This document shows, one piece after another, positions 9,485 through 17,467 of a DNA stretch of 64,000 nucleotides (within the stretch, counting starts at the first letter, position 1; each line of letters starts with the position of its first letter). Under the pieces are notes generated by a model. The model had not been told where the DNA came from and searched no databases. It worked only from the letters and a program-made list of their open reading frames with translations. This stretch comes from JBCCFW01 sp039029535 (GTDB lineage: Bacteria; Acidobacteriota; JBCCFW01), in the NCBI GenBank assembly GCA_039029535.1, contig JBCCFW010000015.1:1-64000 (forward strand). The letters are read 5' to 3'. The translations under genes and the position numbers were made by a program.

Positions 9485-9668
9485 TTAGCCCGCTTCATTC
9501 ATCAGTGTTCGTAGCGAGTGGCCGGAGATGCTAGGCGAGAAGGGAGTTCGTAGCCGTGAGGGCCGCAGGCGTACTGAATCGTACGGTGAGGACCCGAGGG
9601 GCGAGAACTCCCTTCACAGGCAGCAGATCCGGGCACGCAGCAGGAGACTGGTGAATGAAGTGGGTTAG
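9485..9668 (+). repeat. Structured repeat element, copy A (184 bp)
   Basis: The ends form a 22-bp stem: 9485-9506 (begins TTAGCCCGCTTCATTC) pairs with 9647-9668 (ends GAATGAAGTGGGTTAG). All 22 positions pair when read as plus-strand RNA, four of them as G-U. Inside, 9539-9549 (GAAGGGAGTTC) pairs perfectly with 9605-9615 (GAACTCCCTTC), and CGTAC 9570-9574 pairs with GTACG 9581-9585. The interior matches copies B, C and D (GCGAGTGGCCGGAG, GAGGACCCGAG, GGCAGC, CACGCAGCAGG). It begins 12 bp after the helicase stop codon. Strand is given as the orientation shared by all copies; transcription has not been shown. Confidence 0.85.
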
Positions 9669-9986
9669 GGATCTTCTTCGTGAGATCGATGAACGAGGCG
9701 TGTTCTTTCGACTGAGCGAAACGGCATCCGTCGTTCGCGTCTTCGATGAGTACCGGGACCACGTCACGCGTTCGGATCCCGACCGAGTTTCGCCGGTTCG
9801 AGCACCCTGCTCGGACCGGCTTTTTTTCTCGATTCGCGCCACGACGTCTCGTTGAGAAACGAGCTCCCGGAAGTGACGACGCTGCGTGAGATGGCTGCTT
9901 GGGTCTCGTCCTTCTTTCCGCACACCACGAGCGCTTCCTCCTGTTCGGCAGGAGATCGGGCTCGACATCCATTGGAGTTTTTGGAA
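9669..9986. other. Intergenic stretch with no recognisable gene
   Basis: Between element A and the first secreted paralogue. A 66-codon plus-strand frame starts at 9655 inside element A and runs to 9855, through the terminator hairpin; it has no recognisable motif and is probably not a gene. The only clear signal is the terminator at 9792-9827. Sequence after it, up to GGAG at 9973-9976, presumably carries the promoter and leader of the gene at 9987. Confidence 0.5.
9792..9827 (+). terminator. Rho-independent terminator
   Basis: A 13-bp stem, GCCGGTTCGAGCA (9792-9804) with TGCTCGGACCGGC (9808-9820), has one G-U pair and a 3-nt CCC loop, and is followed directly by seven T residues. It is the strongest intrinsic terminator in the window. 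It would end transcripts coming from the helicase operon or element A before the secreted pair at 9987. Confidence 0.85.
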
Positions 9987-10817
9987 ATGAAAGCAGTGAC
10001 CCGTTTCGATGTCGCTCTCGCGAGGATGTTCTTCATCACCGTGTTCGGTCTGACCTCCGCGCTGTCGGCCCAGGCTCAGATCGTCGACCCCAGCAACCCC
10101 GACAACCCCTACGACCACTTCGGCCAACAGCACAACGAAGGCCTCGATCACATCATCGCGAACAAGGACCGGCTCGGGACTCGGCCGCAAGCCCTCCTGA
10201 CCAACGGAGCTCGTCTCGCGGTGGAGTTCGGTTGCAGCATCGTGGAGCGCGTTCCCGCGTCCAGCTCGACGAGCCCCGGCCGCAGCGCCGGTCGTCGCCC
10301 GAAGGGATGCGCGAGCTGCGCTGGAGGAGACGCGCTCCTCCTGGCCGGTCGCATCCACGACATCTCCGGCATGACGCAGGACGAGTTCCTCGCCAGCCGC
10401 CCCCTCGTCGGTCTTCAGCTCGAGTACCTGAACATCATCTTCGACGTCCTCAATCAGCTTCGCACGGTCGACCCCACCGATCCTGGCTCGATCCTGACGG
10501 GCACCGAGAACGTCGTCTTGACCCTCCGCGCCGTCGAGGCCGAGGTCATGGCCGCCATGCCGGAAGACGAGGCGGCTCTCGTCCTGCAGGCGTCTTCCGT
10601 TGCGCGTCACAGCGTCGTTTACTGGGGTACCGAGATGTCACGGCCCGCGTCGGACTGGGGCTCGGGCCCGGGTAGCGATCCGGCGCCGCTTCTCTTCATC
10701 AACTTCGACGACATCGGCAAGGCCGACTTCGCCGGCCTGATCAACGACGGAATCCTCGGTGCGGTCTTCGCCTCCTATGCAGAGCTGATGGATCAGCTCG
10801 GCAGCTTCTGGTTCTAG
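9987..10817 (+). CDS. Secreted protein of unknown family, first of a tandem paralogous pair
   Basis: 276 aa from ATG 9987, preceded by GGAG at 9973-9976. The signal peptide is at residues 1-~31, ending SALSAQAQ. The mature protein begins with an Asn/Pro-rich segment (NPDNPYDHFGQQHNEGLDHI) and has two Cys in CASCAGGDALLLAGRIHD. The C-terminal half is mostly helical (VVLTLRAVEAEVMAAMPEDE, then SVARHSVVYW). It shares the order N-P-x-N-P-[YF]-D, HNE.LD.I..NKD.LG, C.xC, and ARHS..YW with the next gene. I do not recognise the family. The 33-bp gap to the next gene indicates co-transcription. In-frame codons upstream to 9852 are rejected because they precede the Shine-Dalgarno and signal peptide. 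Confidence 0.8.
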   Translation: MKAVTRFDVALARMFFITVFGLTSALSAQAQIVDPSNPDNPYDHFGQQHNEGLDHIIANKDRLGTRPQALLTNGARLAVEFGCSIVERVPASSSTSPGRSAGRRPKGCASCAGGDALLLAGRIHDISGMTQDEFLASRPLVGLQLEYLNIIFDVLNQLRTVDPTDPGSILTGTENVVLTLRAVEAEVMAAMPEDEAALVLQASSVARHSVVYWGTEMSRPASDWGSGPGSDPAPLLFINFDDIGKADFAGLINDGILGAVFASYAELMDQLGSFWF

Positions 10818-10850
10818 TCCCATTTCTCTTTTCTCTTCGAGGAGCCCATC

Positions 10851-11636
10851 ATGAACTTCTTCAAGATCAGCCTGTTCTTCACGGCCCTGGTGTCGACGGC
10901 CGCCACCGCCCAGGTCCTGCCCGACAACCCCGCGAACCCCTTCGACTACATCGGCGCGAAGCACAACGAGACTCTCGACTTCATCATCGAGAACAAGGAC
11001 GAGCTCGGTGAGTTCGGACCGGCCTGGAACCTCCAGGGAACCCGCCTCGCCGTCAAGTACATCTGCGCCGATCCCAGCGTCGGCGGCGGCATCGATGCTG
11101 GTTGCGGCACCTGCCTGCCCATGGACGCCCTGACCCTGGTCGGTCGCACGCAGTGCCTCGCCGATCTCACTCGCGCCGAGTTCCTGGAGACCATCGACCT
11201 CAGCTTCGAGCAGTCGCAGGCACTCTCGGCCGTCTACTCGGCCATCGACAAGATGGGCGACCTCCCGCCCGACAGCGAACGCAATGCCGATGAGCTGCGC
11301 GCCCGCGCCCAGTCCGTGATCAACTCGATCAAGTCCGTCGAGGCGGCCACGCTCCGCACGCTCCGTCGGGACGAGGCCCAGGTCGTCCTCATCGCTGCCT
11401 CCATCGCCCGACACAGCACGGCGTACTGGACCGAGGCCTCGCTGGACTCGGCCAGCCTCTGGGCGAATCCCCCCGGCGGTGGCCCGGGCTCGATGGGGCC
11501 GCTCAGTCTTCTCGACGTGATCGAGGCCGATGCACGCGGCGGCTCCGTGCCGGCCGACCCGATCATCATGCTCGGCGGTGCCGCGGTCGGCTCGTTCTAC
11601 AACATCCTCGGGCAGATCTGGAATTGGCTCTTCTGA
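10851..11636 (+). CDS. Secreted protein of unknown family, second of a tandem paralogous pair
   Basis: 261 aa from ATG 10851 with GAGGAG nine bases upstream. The signal peptide ends STAATA. The mature N-terminus, NPANPFDYIGAKHNETLDFI with IENKDELG, aligns with the preceding gene, as do CGTCLPMDALTLVGR and the late ASIARHSTAYW segment. Cys pairs (CADP, CGTC) suggest disulfides and an extracytoplasmic location. The C-terminal ~70 residues contain Gly/Pro-rich sequence and an apolar tail ending IWNWLF. No named domain is recognised. Both genes probably arose by local duplication. Transcription likely ends at the hairpin at 11658. Confidence 0.8.
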   Translation: MNFFKISLFFTALVSTAATAQVLPDNPANPFDYIGAKHNETLDFIIENKDELGEFGPAWNLQGTRLAVKYICADPSVGGGIDAGCGTCLPMDALTLVGRTQCLADLTRAEFLETIDLSFEQSQALSAVYSAIDKMGDLPPDSERNADELRARAQSVINSIKSVEAATLRTLRRDEAQVVLIAASIARHSTAYWTEASLDSASLWANPPGGGPGSMGPLSLLDVIEADARGGSVPADPIIMLGGAAVGSFYNILGQIWNWLF

Positions 11637-11657
11637 GCTTTCCAGCCGTCATCAAGG

Positions 11658-11694
11658 GAGCCGATTCGGACCTGAGCCGAATCGGCTCCTTCTT
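11658..11694. terminator. Bidirectional terminator between convergent genes
   Basis: A perfect 12-bp stem, GAGCCGATTCGG (11658-11669) and CCGAATCGGCTC (11677-11688), with a 7-nt loop, is followed by CTTCTT. It lies 21 bp after the stop of the secreted paralogue (plus) and 11 bp after the end of the DUF2625 gene (minus), so it can serve both. The T-run is short on the plus side. Confidence 0.8.
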
Positions 11695-11704
11695 GCTCGG
11701 TGGC

Positions 11705-12532
11705 TCAGCGCCGGGCTGGCCGCATCCACTTCTTGACCGAGCTGGCGTCGGCCCGACCGAACTCTTGCAGCACCCGAAACGCCTCGGCCGGCGAGTGGAT
11801 CGACCGACGTCGCTGGTCGAGCGACTTGCCCACGATCCACGGGAAGGGCTGGAAGAGGACGACCTCCTCGGCGCTGAGCTCGGCCACGTCGTTCCGCCAT
11901 CCCTTCCAGCGAAGCTCCTCGTAGAAGTCGTCGAGGTCACCGTGAAACAGCCACCTCAAGAAGTCGGTGTAGCTGGCTCGCATGTCCTGCCAGTGGGCCG
12001 AGTCCTGGGCGAGGTAGAACACGGACCCGTCCTGCCCGGGCAATGCCCCGACGTTGAGCGCGAAGAAGCCGCCCACGGCGTCATCGGCGATGAGCAGGTA
12101 ACCGGGGCCTCCCATCGAGCCGGTGAGCTGGACGTTCCAGCTCGTCAGCCCCCGCGAGAGGCGCTCGTGTCCGGACCCCAGCACGCGGACGAAGCCATCG
12201 GCCACCAACAGCCCACCGGTGGCGTGCACGACGGCTCCGAGAGTGGAGCGCGTGTTGGCCTGCAAGCGAAGCAGCTCGTCATCGGCGCGTTCGGCGGTGG
12301 CGGGCAGGACCTCCACCCCGTTGGTGGCCGTCTTCAGCAGCTGCTCCACGACAGCCCAGCCCGAGGCCTCGACATCGACCAGCTGGTCGAGGGACTGCGG
12401 TTCGACGGGTGCGGCCACGAAGGGCGCCGTCTTCGTGGACTGGGCTCGCTTGCGCCCGACGCCGCTGGCGAGCGCTTCGCTCGCGACGAAGACGAGAAGA
12501 AGAACGGGCGTCCATCGAGCGAGGGTCGTCAT
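11705..12532 (-). CDS. DUF2625 family protein with signal peptide
   Basis: 275 aa from ATG 12532. An N-terminal signal (LLLVFVASEALA) is unusual for a family often found without one. The body matches the DUF2625 pattern as I know it: ANTRSTLGAVVHATGGLLVA, GYLLIADDAVGGFFALNVGA, GQDGSVFYLAQDSAHWQDM, YTDFLRWLFHGDLDDFYEEL, RWKGWR. The biochemical role of the family is unknown. It stands alone between the terminator at 11658 and the broken SEC-C gene 82 bp upstream. Confidence 0.8.
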   Translation of the reverse strand: MTTLARWTPVLLLVFVASEALASGVGRKRAQSTKTAPFVAAPVEPQSLDQLVDVEASGWAVVEQLLKTATNGVEVLPATAERADDELLRLQANTRSTLGAVVHATGGLLVADGFVRVLGSGHERLSRGLTSWNVQLTGSMGGPGYLLIADDAVGGFFALNVGALPGQDGSVFYLAQDSAHWQDMRASYTDFLRWLFHGDLDDFYEELRWKGWRNDVAELSAEEVVLFQPFPWIVGKSLDQRRRSIHSPAEAFRVLQEFGRADASSVKKWMRPARR

Positions 12533-12614
12533 GGCGGGCTCCTGGTCGGAGAGAGCCGGCGGTGCCGAGAGAGCCTCGACACCGCCGCGATGCGGTTGTC
12601 AGCGAGTCACGTCT

Positions 12615-12990
12615 TCAGCGAAAGTAACGGTCTCGCTGCGAGCCGTCGAAGCGCCCGCTCCTCAGGCAGCAGTGCTTGAAAGCGACGTCCTGAGAGGCAG
12701 GGGCAAGGGTCGTTGCGGCCGAGCTTCTCGTCGAGCTCCTTGTCACCGTGAACGACCCGATCGCCGCGCTTGACGTGCGTCAGGCCAGGACGATGCTTGA
12801 AGGTCCGTGACGAGTGGCCGGAGGCGCTAGTCGAGAAGGGAGATCGTAGTTCCGAGGGCCGCAGGCGTACTTGGCGGTACGTTGAGGACCCGAGGAGCGA
12901 GTACTCCCTTCGCAGGCAGCGAATCTGGTCACGCAGTAGGAACTTCACGCGTTGTCCTGGCTAGGGAAACCCCCGTCGACGCTTGCTCAT
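12615..12990 (-). pseudogene. SEC-C motif protein gene interrupted by repeat element B and frameshifted
   Basis: ATG 12990 begins MSKRRRGFP and then meets TAG at 12961-12963, the edge of element B. Beyond the element the same frame resumes with THVKRGDRVVHGDKEL and then DEKLGRNDPCPCLSGRRF, a SEC-C zinc motif whose usual CGSG is CLSG here. One extra base near 12678 then breaks the frame; removing it restores FKHCC, completing the CxCx8CC zinc site, and a tail RSGRFDGSQRDRYFR ending at TGA 12615-12617. Both lesions suggest a decaying gene. An ATG at 12948 inside the element could still start a shortened product. The extra base could also be a sequencing error. Confidence 0.75.
12781..12964 (+). 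repeat. Structured repeat element, copy B (184 bp), inserted in the SEC-C gene
   Basis: The terminal arms 12781-12802 and 12943-12964 pair at 19 of 22 positions, counting two G-U pairs. The stem sequence (CCAGGAC) differs from the CCCGG core of the other copies. Internal stems: GAAGGGAG 12835-12842 with CTCCCTTC 12904-12911, and CGTAC 12866-12870 with GTACG 12877-12881. The interior is clearly homologous to copies A and D. It lies antisense within the SEC-C coding sequence. The length between the disrupted coding halves (183 bp) keeps the reading frame but brings in a TAG stop. Confidence 0.85.
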
Positions 12991-12994
12991 GGGT

Positions 12995-13030
12995 TCAAGA
13001 GCAGGTCTCGTCGTCGTGCTGTCGGACCAT
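12995..13030 (-). CDS. Possible 11-codon leader peptide before the SEC-C gene
   Basis: ATG 13030 starts MVRQHDDETCS and ends at TGA, 4 nt before the SEC-C ATG. It is preceded by AAGGAGGT five bases upstream, one of the best Shine-Dalgarno sites in the window, whereas the SEC-C ATG itself has none. It could be a leader that couples translation to SEC-C, or the relic of an older start. It is too short to judge from sequence alone. Confidence 0.35.
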   Translation of the reverse strand: MVRQHDDETCS

Positions 13031-13140
13031 GGTGCACCTCCTTCGTGCGGTGATTGCCCGTCACGTCACGAGGGAGAAGACGTCGTCGAGTCTACCCGTT
13101 CTCCGGACGACCCGGGCCCAGCAAGGCGAGCAACCCGAAG

Positions 13141-14370
13141 CTACCGCTGACCCTCGAACACGATCTCGCCCTCGATCACCGTGGCGATGCAATGCGTCGT
13201 GGTCTCGAACGGATCGCCGTCGTAGAGCGCGAGGTCGGCGTCCTTGCCTCGTTCCAACGTGCCGACGCGGTCTCCGACGCCGATGATCTCGGCGGCGTCC
13301 CGGGTGATGAGGCCGAGGGCCTCCTCGAAGTCGAGACCCTCGTCGCGGCCGAGCGCCAGGGCGACCGCCGCTTCGAAGAGCACGACCCGGGTCTTGGGCA
13401 CGTAGGACTCGTAGCCCGCCTGGAGCGCGGTCGGGATCCCCGCCTCGACCAGCTTGGCCGCCGTGGTCATGGACAGGTTCTCCCGCTCACCGTGAGCACG
13501 CGCCATGGTCGGATGGACGATGACCGGCACGCCCGCCCGACGGATCTCGGGAAGGACCTCGTAGACCTCGGCCGCACCGTCGAGCACCAGCCGGAAGCCG
13601 AACTCCTCGCGGAGCCGCAGCGCGGTCATGATGTCCTGCAAGCGGTTGGCCGTGATGAGCAGCGGGCGCTTGCCGTCGACGACGTGCATGAGGACTTCCA
13701 GGTCGAGCTTGCGACCGCCCTTGTCACCCTTGCCCCGCCGAGAGCGTTTCTTCGCCAAGGCTTCCTGAGCCTTGATGAGCTTGGCGCGGAGCATGGCGAC
13801 CTGCTTGGCACGCGTGCCCGGCGCCTCCTTCCCGCTGCGCAGCGACGAGTCACCCAGGGTGGCGACGACCATCGCCTCGGGGACGATGACCGCCTGCTCC
13901 ATGGTGGTGCCCCTCGTCTTCGCGATGAGGGTCTGACCGGAAATGAGCTCACCCGGCGCGTGACCGGTGTGGATGGTCGTGACGCCGAAGCCACGGATCC
14001 ACTCGATGAGCGGCTCACGGGCGTTGTACGCATCGATGGCGCGGAGCTCCGGCGCCATGACCTGTGACGTCTCGAGCTGGTCTTGATCGTGGCCGATGTT
14101 GAGCCAGCCGGCGAGACCCACCACCGAGTGCGCATCGACCAGACCGGGCGTGACGACCTCGGCCTCCAGCACGCGGTAGCCCGCCGGGATGCGAACGCGA
14201 TCGGCCGGGCCGACCCGCGAGATCTTGCCGTCACGGCAGAGGACCACGCCGTTCTGGATGGGCGGACCGTCCAGGGTGTGAACCATCCGACCCCGCACGG
14301 CGAGCTGCGCCTGCGCGGGAAGGACGATGAGCGCCGCGAGGACGACGAGAGCACGGTCGAGGCGAATCAT
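13141..14370 (-). CDS. Amidohydrolase-like secreted protein lacking metal ligands (probable pseudoenzyme)
   Basis: 409 aa from ATG 14370, with GGAGG just upstream. The signal peptide ends PAQAQ. It aligns along its length with the upstream amidohydrolase (VVTPGLVDAHS, PELRAIDAYNAREPLIEWIR, GVTTIHTGHAPGELISGQTL, PGTRAKQVAML, DRVGTLERGKDADLALYDGD). The metal-site residues are replaced: the HxH is HSV (81-83), the HHHTHRHDD segment is ITANRLQD, the HH pair is DG (LVLDGAAEVYEV), and HTDDP is LQAGY. It therefore should not bind metals as amidohydrolases do. The ATG overlaps the upstream stop by 4 bp, so the two are coupled, consistent with a heteromeric complex of active and inactive subunits (inference). 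Confidence 0.85.
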   Translation of the reverse strand: MIRLDRALVVLAALIVLPAQAQLAVRGRMVHTLDGPPIQNGVVLCRDGKISRVGPADRVRIPAGYRVLEAEVVTPGLVDAHSVVGLAGWLNIGHDQDQLETSQVMAPELRAIDAYNAREPLIEWIRGFGVTTIHTGHAPGELISGQTLIAKTRGTTMEQAVIVPEAMVVATLGDSSLRSGKEAPGTRAKQVAMLRAKLIKAQEALAKKRSRRGKGDKGGRKLDLEVLMHVVDGKRPLLITANRLQDIMTALRLREEFGFRLVLDGAAEVYEVLPEIRRAGVPVIVHPTMARAHGERENLSMTTAAKLVEAGIPTALQAGYESYVPKTRVVLFEAAVALALGRDEGLDFEEALGLITRDAAEIIGVGDRVGTLERGKDADLALYDGDPFETTTHCIATVIEGEIVFEGQR

Positions 14371-15677
14371 CGGAGCCTCCCAGTCGGGCCGAGGCAGCAG
14401 TGGTGGGCGTGGTTGTCGCTGCCGGCACCCCAGCCGCCCTCCGCCCATTTCTTGTCTTCCGGGAGCGACCGGTCGAAGACGAGCTCGCCATCGATCCAGG
14501 TCTGCAACACCTTGGTGTAAATGGAGAGCGGGTCACCGTCGAGCACGACGAAGTCGGCATCCTTGCCGACCTCGAGGCTGCCGACCCGATCGTCGAGATC
14601 GAGCATCCGAGCACCCGCCAAGGTCAGGGACTCGAGCGCCGCCTGACGCGAGAGGCCGACGCGCATGCCCTGAGCCGCCGAGCGAAGGAAGAGCCGCGAG
14701 TCGTTGATGGGGTCGTCGGTGTGGAAGGCGATGTCCACCCCGGCCTTCTCGAGCAACGGGGCGTTCTCCCACTTGATGTCACGCGCCTCGAGCTTGCCGC
14801 CCGGGCTGTCGATGGCGATGAGCGAACAGGCCGCGCCCGCCGCCTTGATCTCGTCGACGACCTTCCAGGCCTCGCTCACGTGGTGGAGCACGACGCGGAA
14901 GCCGAACTCCTCCGAGAGACGCAGCACGGTGAGGATGTCGTCGTGACGATGGGTGTGATGATGGATGACGCGCCGACCGTCGAGCACCTCGACCAGTGCT
15001 TCGAGACCGAGGTCGCGAGCGGGCTTCTTCTCGGGATCGCCCGCCGCGTTGGCGAGCTTGTCGCGATACTCCTGCGCCTCGATGAAGCGCTGCCGCACGA
15101 GCGCTGCCGACTTCGCCCGCGTGCCGGGGTAGGGCTTGGCTTTCTGCGGGTTCGTGCCGTTGGCCATCTTGAGACCACCGAGCACGCGGCCATCAGCGCC
15201 CCGCAATGCGAGGTCGTCGACCGTCTTCCCGTCGCGGAACTTCACGTAGAGGGTCTGACCTCCCATGAGGTGACCCGAGCCTGGCATGAGGTTGGCGGTG
15301 GTGATGCCGCCGGCCTGCGCCTTCTGCACCGAGGCCGCTCGCACGTTGACGGCGTCGAGGGCGCGGACCTCCGGTTGGAGAGGGCCCGAGCTGTCACCGC
15401 CCCAAGGCTGGGCGACGTGAGAGTGGGTGCAGATCATCCCGGGCATGACGACCAGCCCGGAGAGGTCGGTGACGTCGGCGCCCCGGGGGACACGGACCGA
15501 GCCGGCCGGACCGACGGCGGCGATGCGACCGTTCTCGACGACCAACACCCCGTTGGGGATTGCCGGGCCGCTGACGGGGATGACGGTGGCGCCGGTGAAG
15601 ACTTGGACCGACCGCTGAGCGAAGGTCACGGTCAGTCCGACCGCCGCAACGACGAGAGCGAACAGGAAGACGCGCAT
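14367..15677 (-). CDS. Secreted metal-dependent amidohydrolase
   Basis: 436 aa from ATG 15677. The signal peptide ends VTFA. Amidohydrolase (imidazolonepropionase-like) features: N-terminal small-domain strands (GVLVVENGRIAAVGPAG), THSH at residues 84-87 (HxH on beta-1), HHHTHRHDD around 239-247, HHV at 265-267, HTDDP at 319-323 (catalytic Asp region), and the closing segment VGSLEVGKDADFVVLDGDPL. It probably hydrolyses a C-N bond of a periplasmic substrate, identity unknown. The C-terminal tail is rich in His and Cys (DNHAHHCC). It is translationally coupled to the degenerate paralogue downstream, and divergent from oleC with 92 bp between starts. Confidence 0.9.
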   Translation of the reverse strand: MRVFLFALVVAAVGLTVTFAQRSVQVFTGATVIPVSGPAIPNGVLVVENGRIAAVGPAGSVRVPRGADVTDLSGLVVMPGMICTHSHVAQPWGGDSSGPLQPEVRALDAVNVRAASVQKAQAGGITTANLMPGSGHLMGGQTLYVKFRDGKTVDDLALRGADGRVLGGLKMANGTNPQKAKPYPGTRAKSAALVRQRFIEAQEYRDKLANAAGDPEKKPARDLGLEALVEVLDGRRVIHHHTHRHDDILTVLRLSEEFGFRVVLHHVSEAWKVVDEIKAAGAACSLIAIDSPGGKLEARDIKWENAPLLEKAGVDIAFHTDDPINDSRLFLRSAAQGMRVGLSRQAALESLTLAGARMLDLDDRVGSLEVGKDADFVVLDGDPLSIYTKVLQTWIDGELVFDRSLPEDKKWAEGGWGAGSDNHAHHCCLGPTGRLR

Positions 15678-15769
15678 GTTCTCTCCGAGCTGATAGCCTG
15701 AGTGACCATCCTATACGGACGCCCCCATTCCGGGCGTCAATCCAGCGATCACGACCCCAGCGCTGCCAC

Positions 15770-17467
15770 GTGAGCCCGTCCCCCACCTCCGCTCCCACCA
15801 CCACGTCCTCCCCGGTCGTGAACGTCGCCATCGCGCTCGGCGATCAGGCGCGTGAACGTCCAGCCGGTGAAGCGATCGTCTTCCCGCGTCGAGGTCGCGC
15901 GCCGCTGCGGCTGAGCTGTGCCGAGCTCGAAGACCGCACCGCCCACGTCGGCGCCGGCTTGCAGGCCGTCGGCATCGCTCGCGGCACGCGGGTGGCCCTG
16001 ATGGTGCCGCCCAGCCCCGATTTCTTCGCCCTCACCTTCGCGCTGTTCCGCATCGGAGCCGTCCCGGTCTTCATCGACCCAGGCATGGGTCTCCGGCATC
16101 TCGGTCGCTGCCTGGCCGAGGCCGCACCGACGGTGTTCATCGGCGTGCCCAAGGCCCACGTCGCTCGCGCCCTCGGACGCTGGGCGAGTGAGAGCGTCGA
16201 GACGCTCGTCACCGTGGACGGCCCACGCCTCGGCTGGGGCGGTCATCGTCTCGTCGACCTCGAAGACCTCGGTCGCCGCAAGGGTGGCGCTCCTCAGGCT
16301 GACACGCGCGTCGACGAGATCGCCGCCCTGCTCTTCACGAGCGGCAGCACCGGACCACCGAAGGGCGCCGTCTACACCCACGGGACCTTCGACGCGCAGG
16401 TGAAGGCACTCGGCGCCCTGTTCGGCTTCGAGCCCGGTGAGGTCGACCTGCCGACCTTCCCGCTCTTCGGCTTGTTCGGTCCGGCCTTCGGCATGACCGC
16501 CGTCATCCCACAGATGGACTTCACCCGACCGGGCGAGGCAGACCCACGCGGGCTGATCGAGGCGATGGAGACCTTCGGGGTCACGACGACCTTCGGTTCC
16601 CCCGCCCTGCTCGACCGACTCGGACGTCACCTGCGAGCGACCGGCACGAAGCTCCCGCGCCTGCGTCGGGTCATCTCGGCCGGCGCTCCCGTGCCGCCGG
16701 TGGTCATGGAGCGCGTCGTCGAGGCGCTCTCGCCCGGCGTTCAGGTCTTCACGCCCTATGGCGCGACCGAGTCCCTTCCCGTGGCCTGCATCGGTAGCGA
16801 GGAGGTGCTCGGCGAGACCGCAGCTCTCAACCAGCGTGGCCGCGGCACCTGCGTGGGTCGACCGGTGCCGGGTCTCGAGCTCGCGATCATCAAGGTCCAC
16901 GATCGCGTCGTCGACGCCTGGTCCGAGGAGCTCCGGCGTCCCACCGGCGAAATCGGAGAGGTGGTCGTGCGAGGCGCGCAGGTCACCCAGGCTTACCACG
17001 CCCGTGACGAGGCCACGAAGCTGTCCAAGATTCCCGATGCACGCGGCGCCGCGTGGCACCGGATGGGCGACCTCGGTTACCTGGACGACAGTGGTCGGCT
17101 CTGGTTCTGCGGTCGCAAGGCCCACCGCGTCCGCACGGCGGCGGGGCCGATGGACACCATCCCCTGCGAGGGCATCCTCAACACGCACCCCGACGTGCGT
17201 CGCTCCGCCCTCGTGGGCGTGCCGGCGGAAGCCCAGGGAGATCAGCCCCGACGTCCCATCGGCTGTCTCGAGCTGGAAGCCGAGGTCCGCGGCAGCACCG
17301 AGAGACGCCGCGTCGTCGAAGAGGTCCGACGGCTCGCCGCCGAGCACGAGACCACCGCTCCCATCGAGGACTTCCTCGTCCACGAGAGCTTCCCCGTCGA
17401 CATCCGCCACCAGGCCAAGATCTTCCGCGAGAAGCTCGCCGCCTGGGCCGAGGGCAAGCTGCGATGA
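15770..17467 (+). CDS. oleC: OleC-type AMP-ligase (beta-lactone synthetase of olefin biosynthesis)
   Basis: 565 aa. Adenylate-forming enzyme: LLFTSGSTGPPKGAVYTHG at ~187-205 is the P-loop motif A3, TPYGATESLPVA is A5, and HRMGDLGYLDDSGRLWFCGR is A7/A8. Overall sequence, including YTHGTFDAQVKALGALFGFE with the downstream PTFPLFGLFGPAFGMT, fits the OleC clade, which turns 2-alkyl-3-hydroxy acids into beta-lactones. The downstream OleD-type reductase supports this. The start is GTG 15770 with a weak ribosome site; a slightly later start is possible. The stop overlaps the next ATG by 4 bp. No oleA or oleB is in the window. Confidence 0.85.
   Translation: MSPSPTSAPTTTSSPVVNVAIALGDQARERPAGEAIVFPRRGRAPLRLSCAELEDRTAHVGAGLQAVGIARGTRVALMVPPSPDFFALTFALFRIGAVPVFIDPGMGLRHLGRCLAEAAPTVFIGVPKAHVARALGRWASESVETLVTVDGPRLGWGGHRLVDLEDLGRRKGGAPQADTRVDEIAALLFTSGSTGPPKGAVYTHGTFDAQVKALGALFGFEPGEVDLPTFPLFGLFGPAFGMTAVIPQMDFTRPGEADPRGLIEAMETFGVTTTFGSPALLDRLGRHLRATGTKLPRLRRVISAGAPVPPVVMERVVEALSPGVQVFTPYGATESLPVACIGSEEVLGETAALNQRGRGTCVGRPVPGLELAIIKVHDRVVDAWSEELRRPTGEIGEVVVRGAQVTQAYHARDEATKLSKIPDARGAAWHRMGDLGYLDDSGRLWFCGRKAHRVRTAAGPMDTIPCEGILNTHPDVRRSALVGVPAEAQGDQPRRPIGCLELEAEVRGSTERRRVVEEVRRLAAEHETTAPIEDFLVHESFPVDIRHQAKIFREKLAAWAEGKLR

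Noticed and set aside
9740..9830. tRNA-like sequence around GGTTCGAGC
   Set aside because: The TTCGA is part of the terminator stem; no acceptor, D-arm or anticodon arm can be formed.
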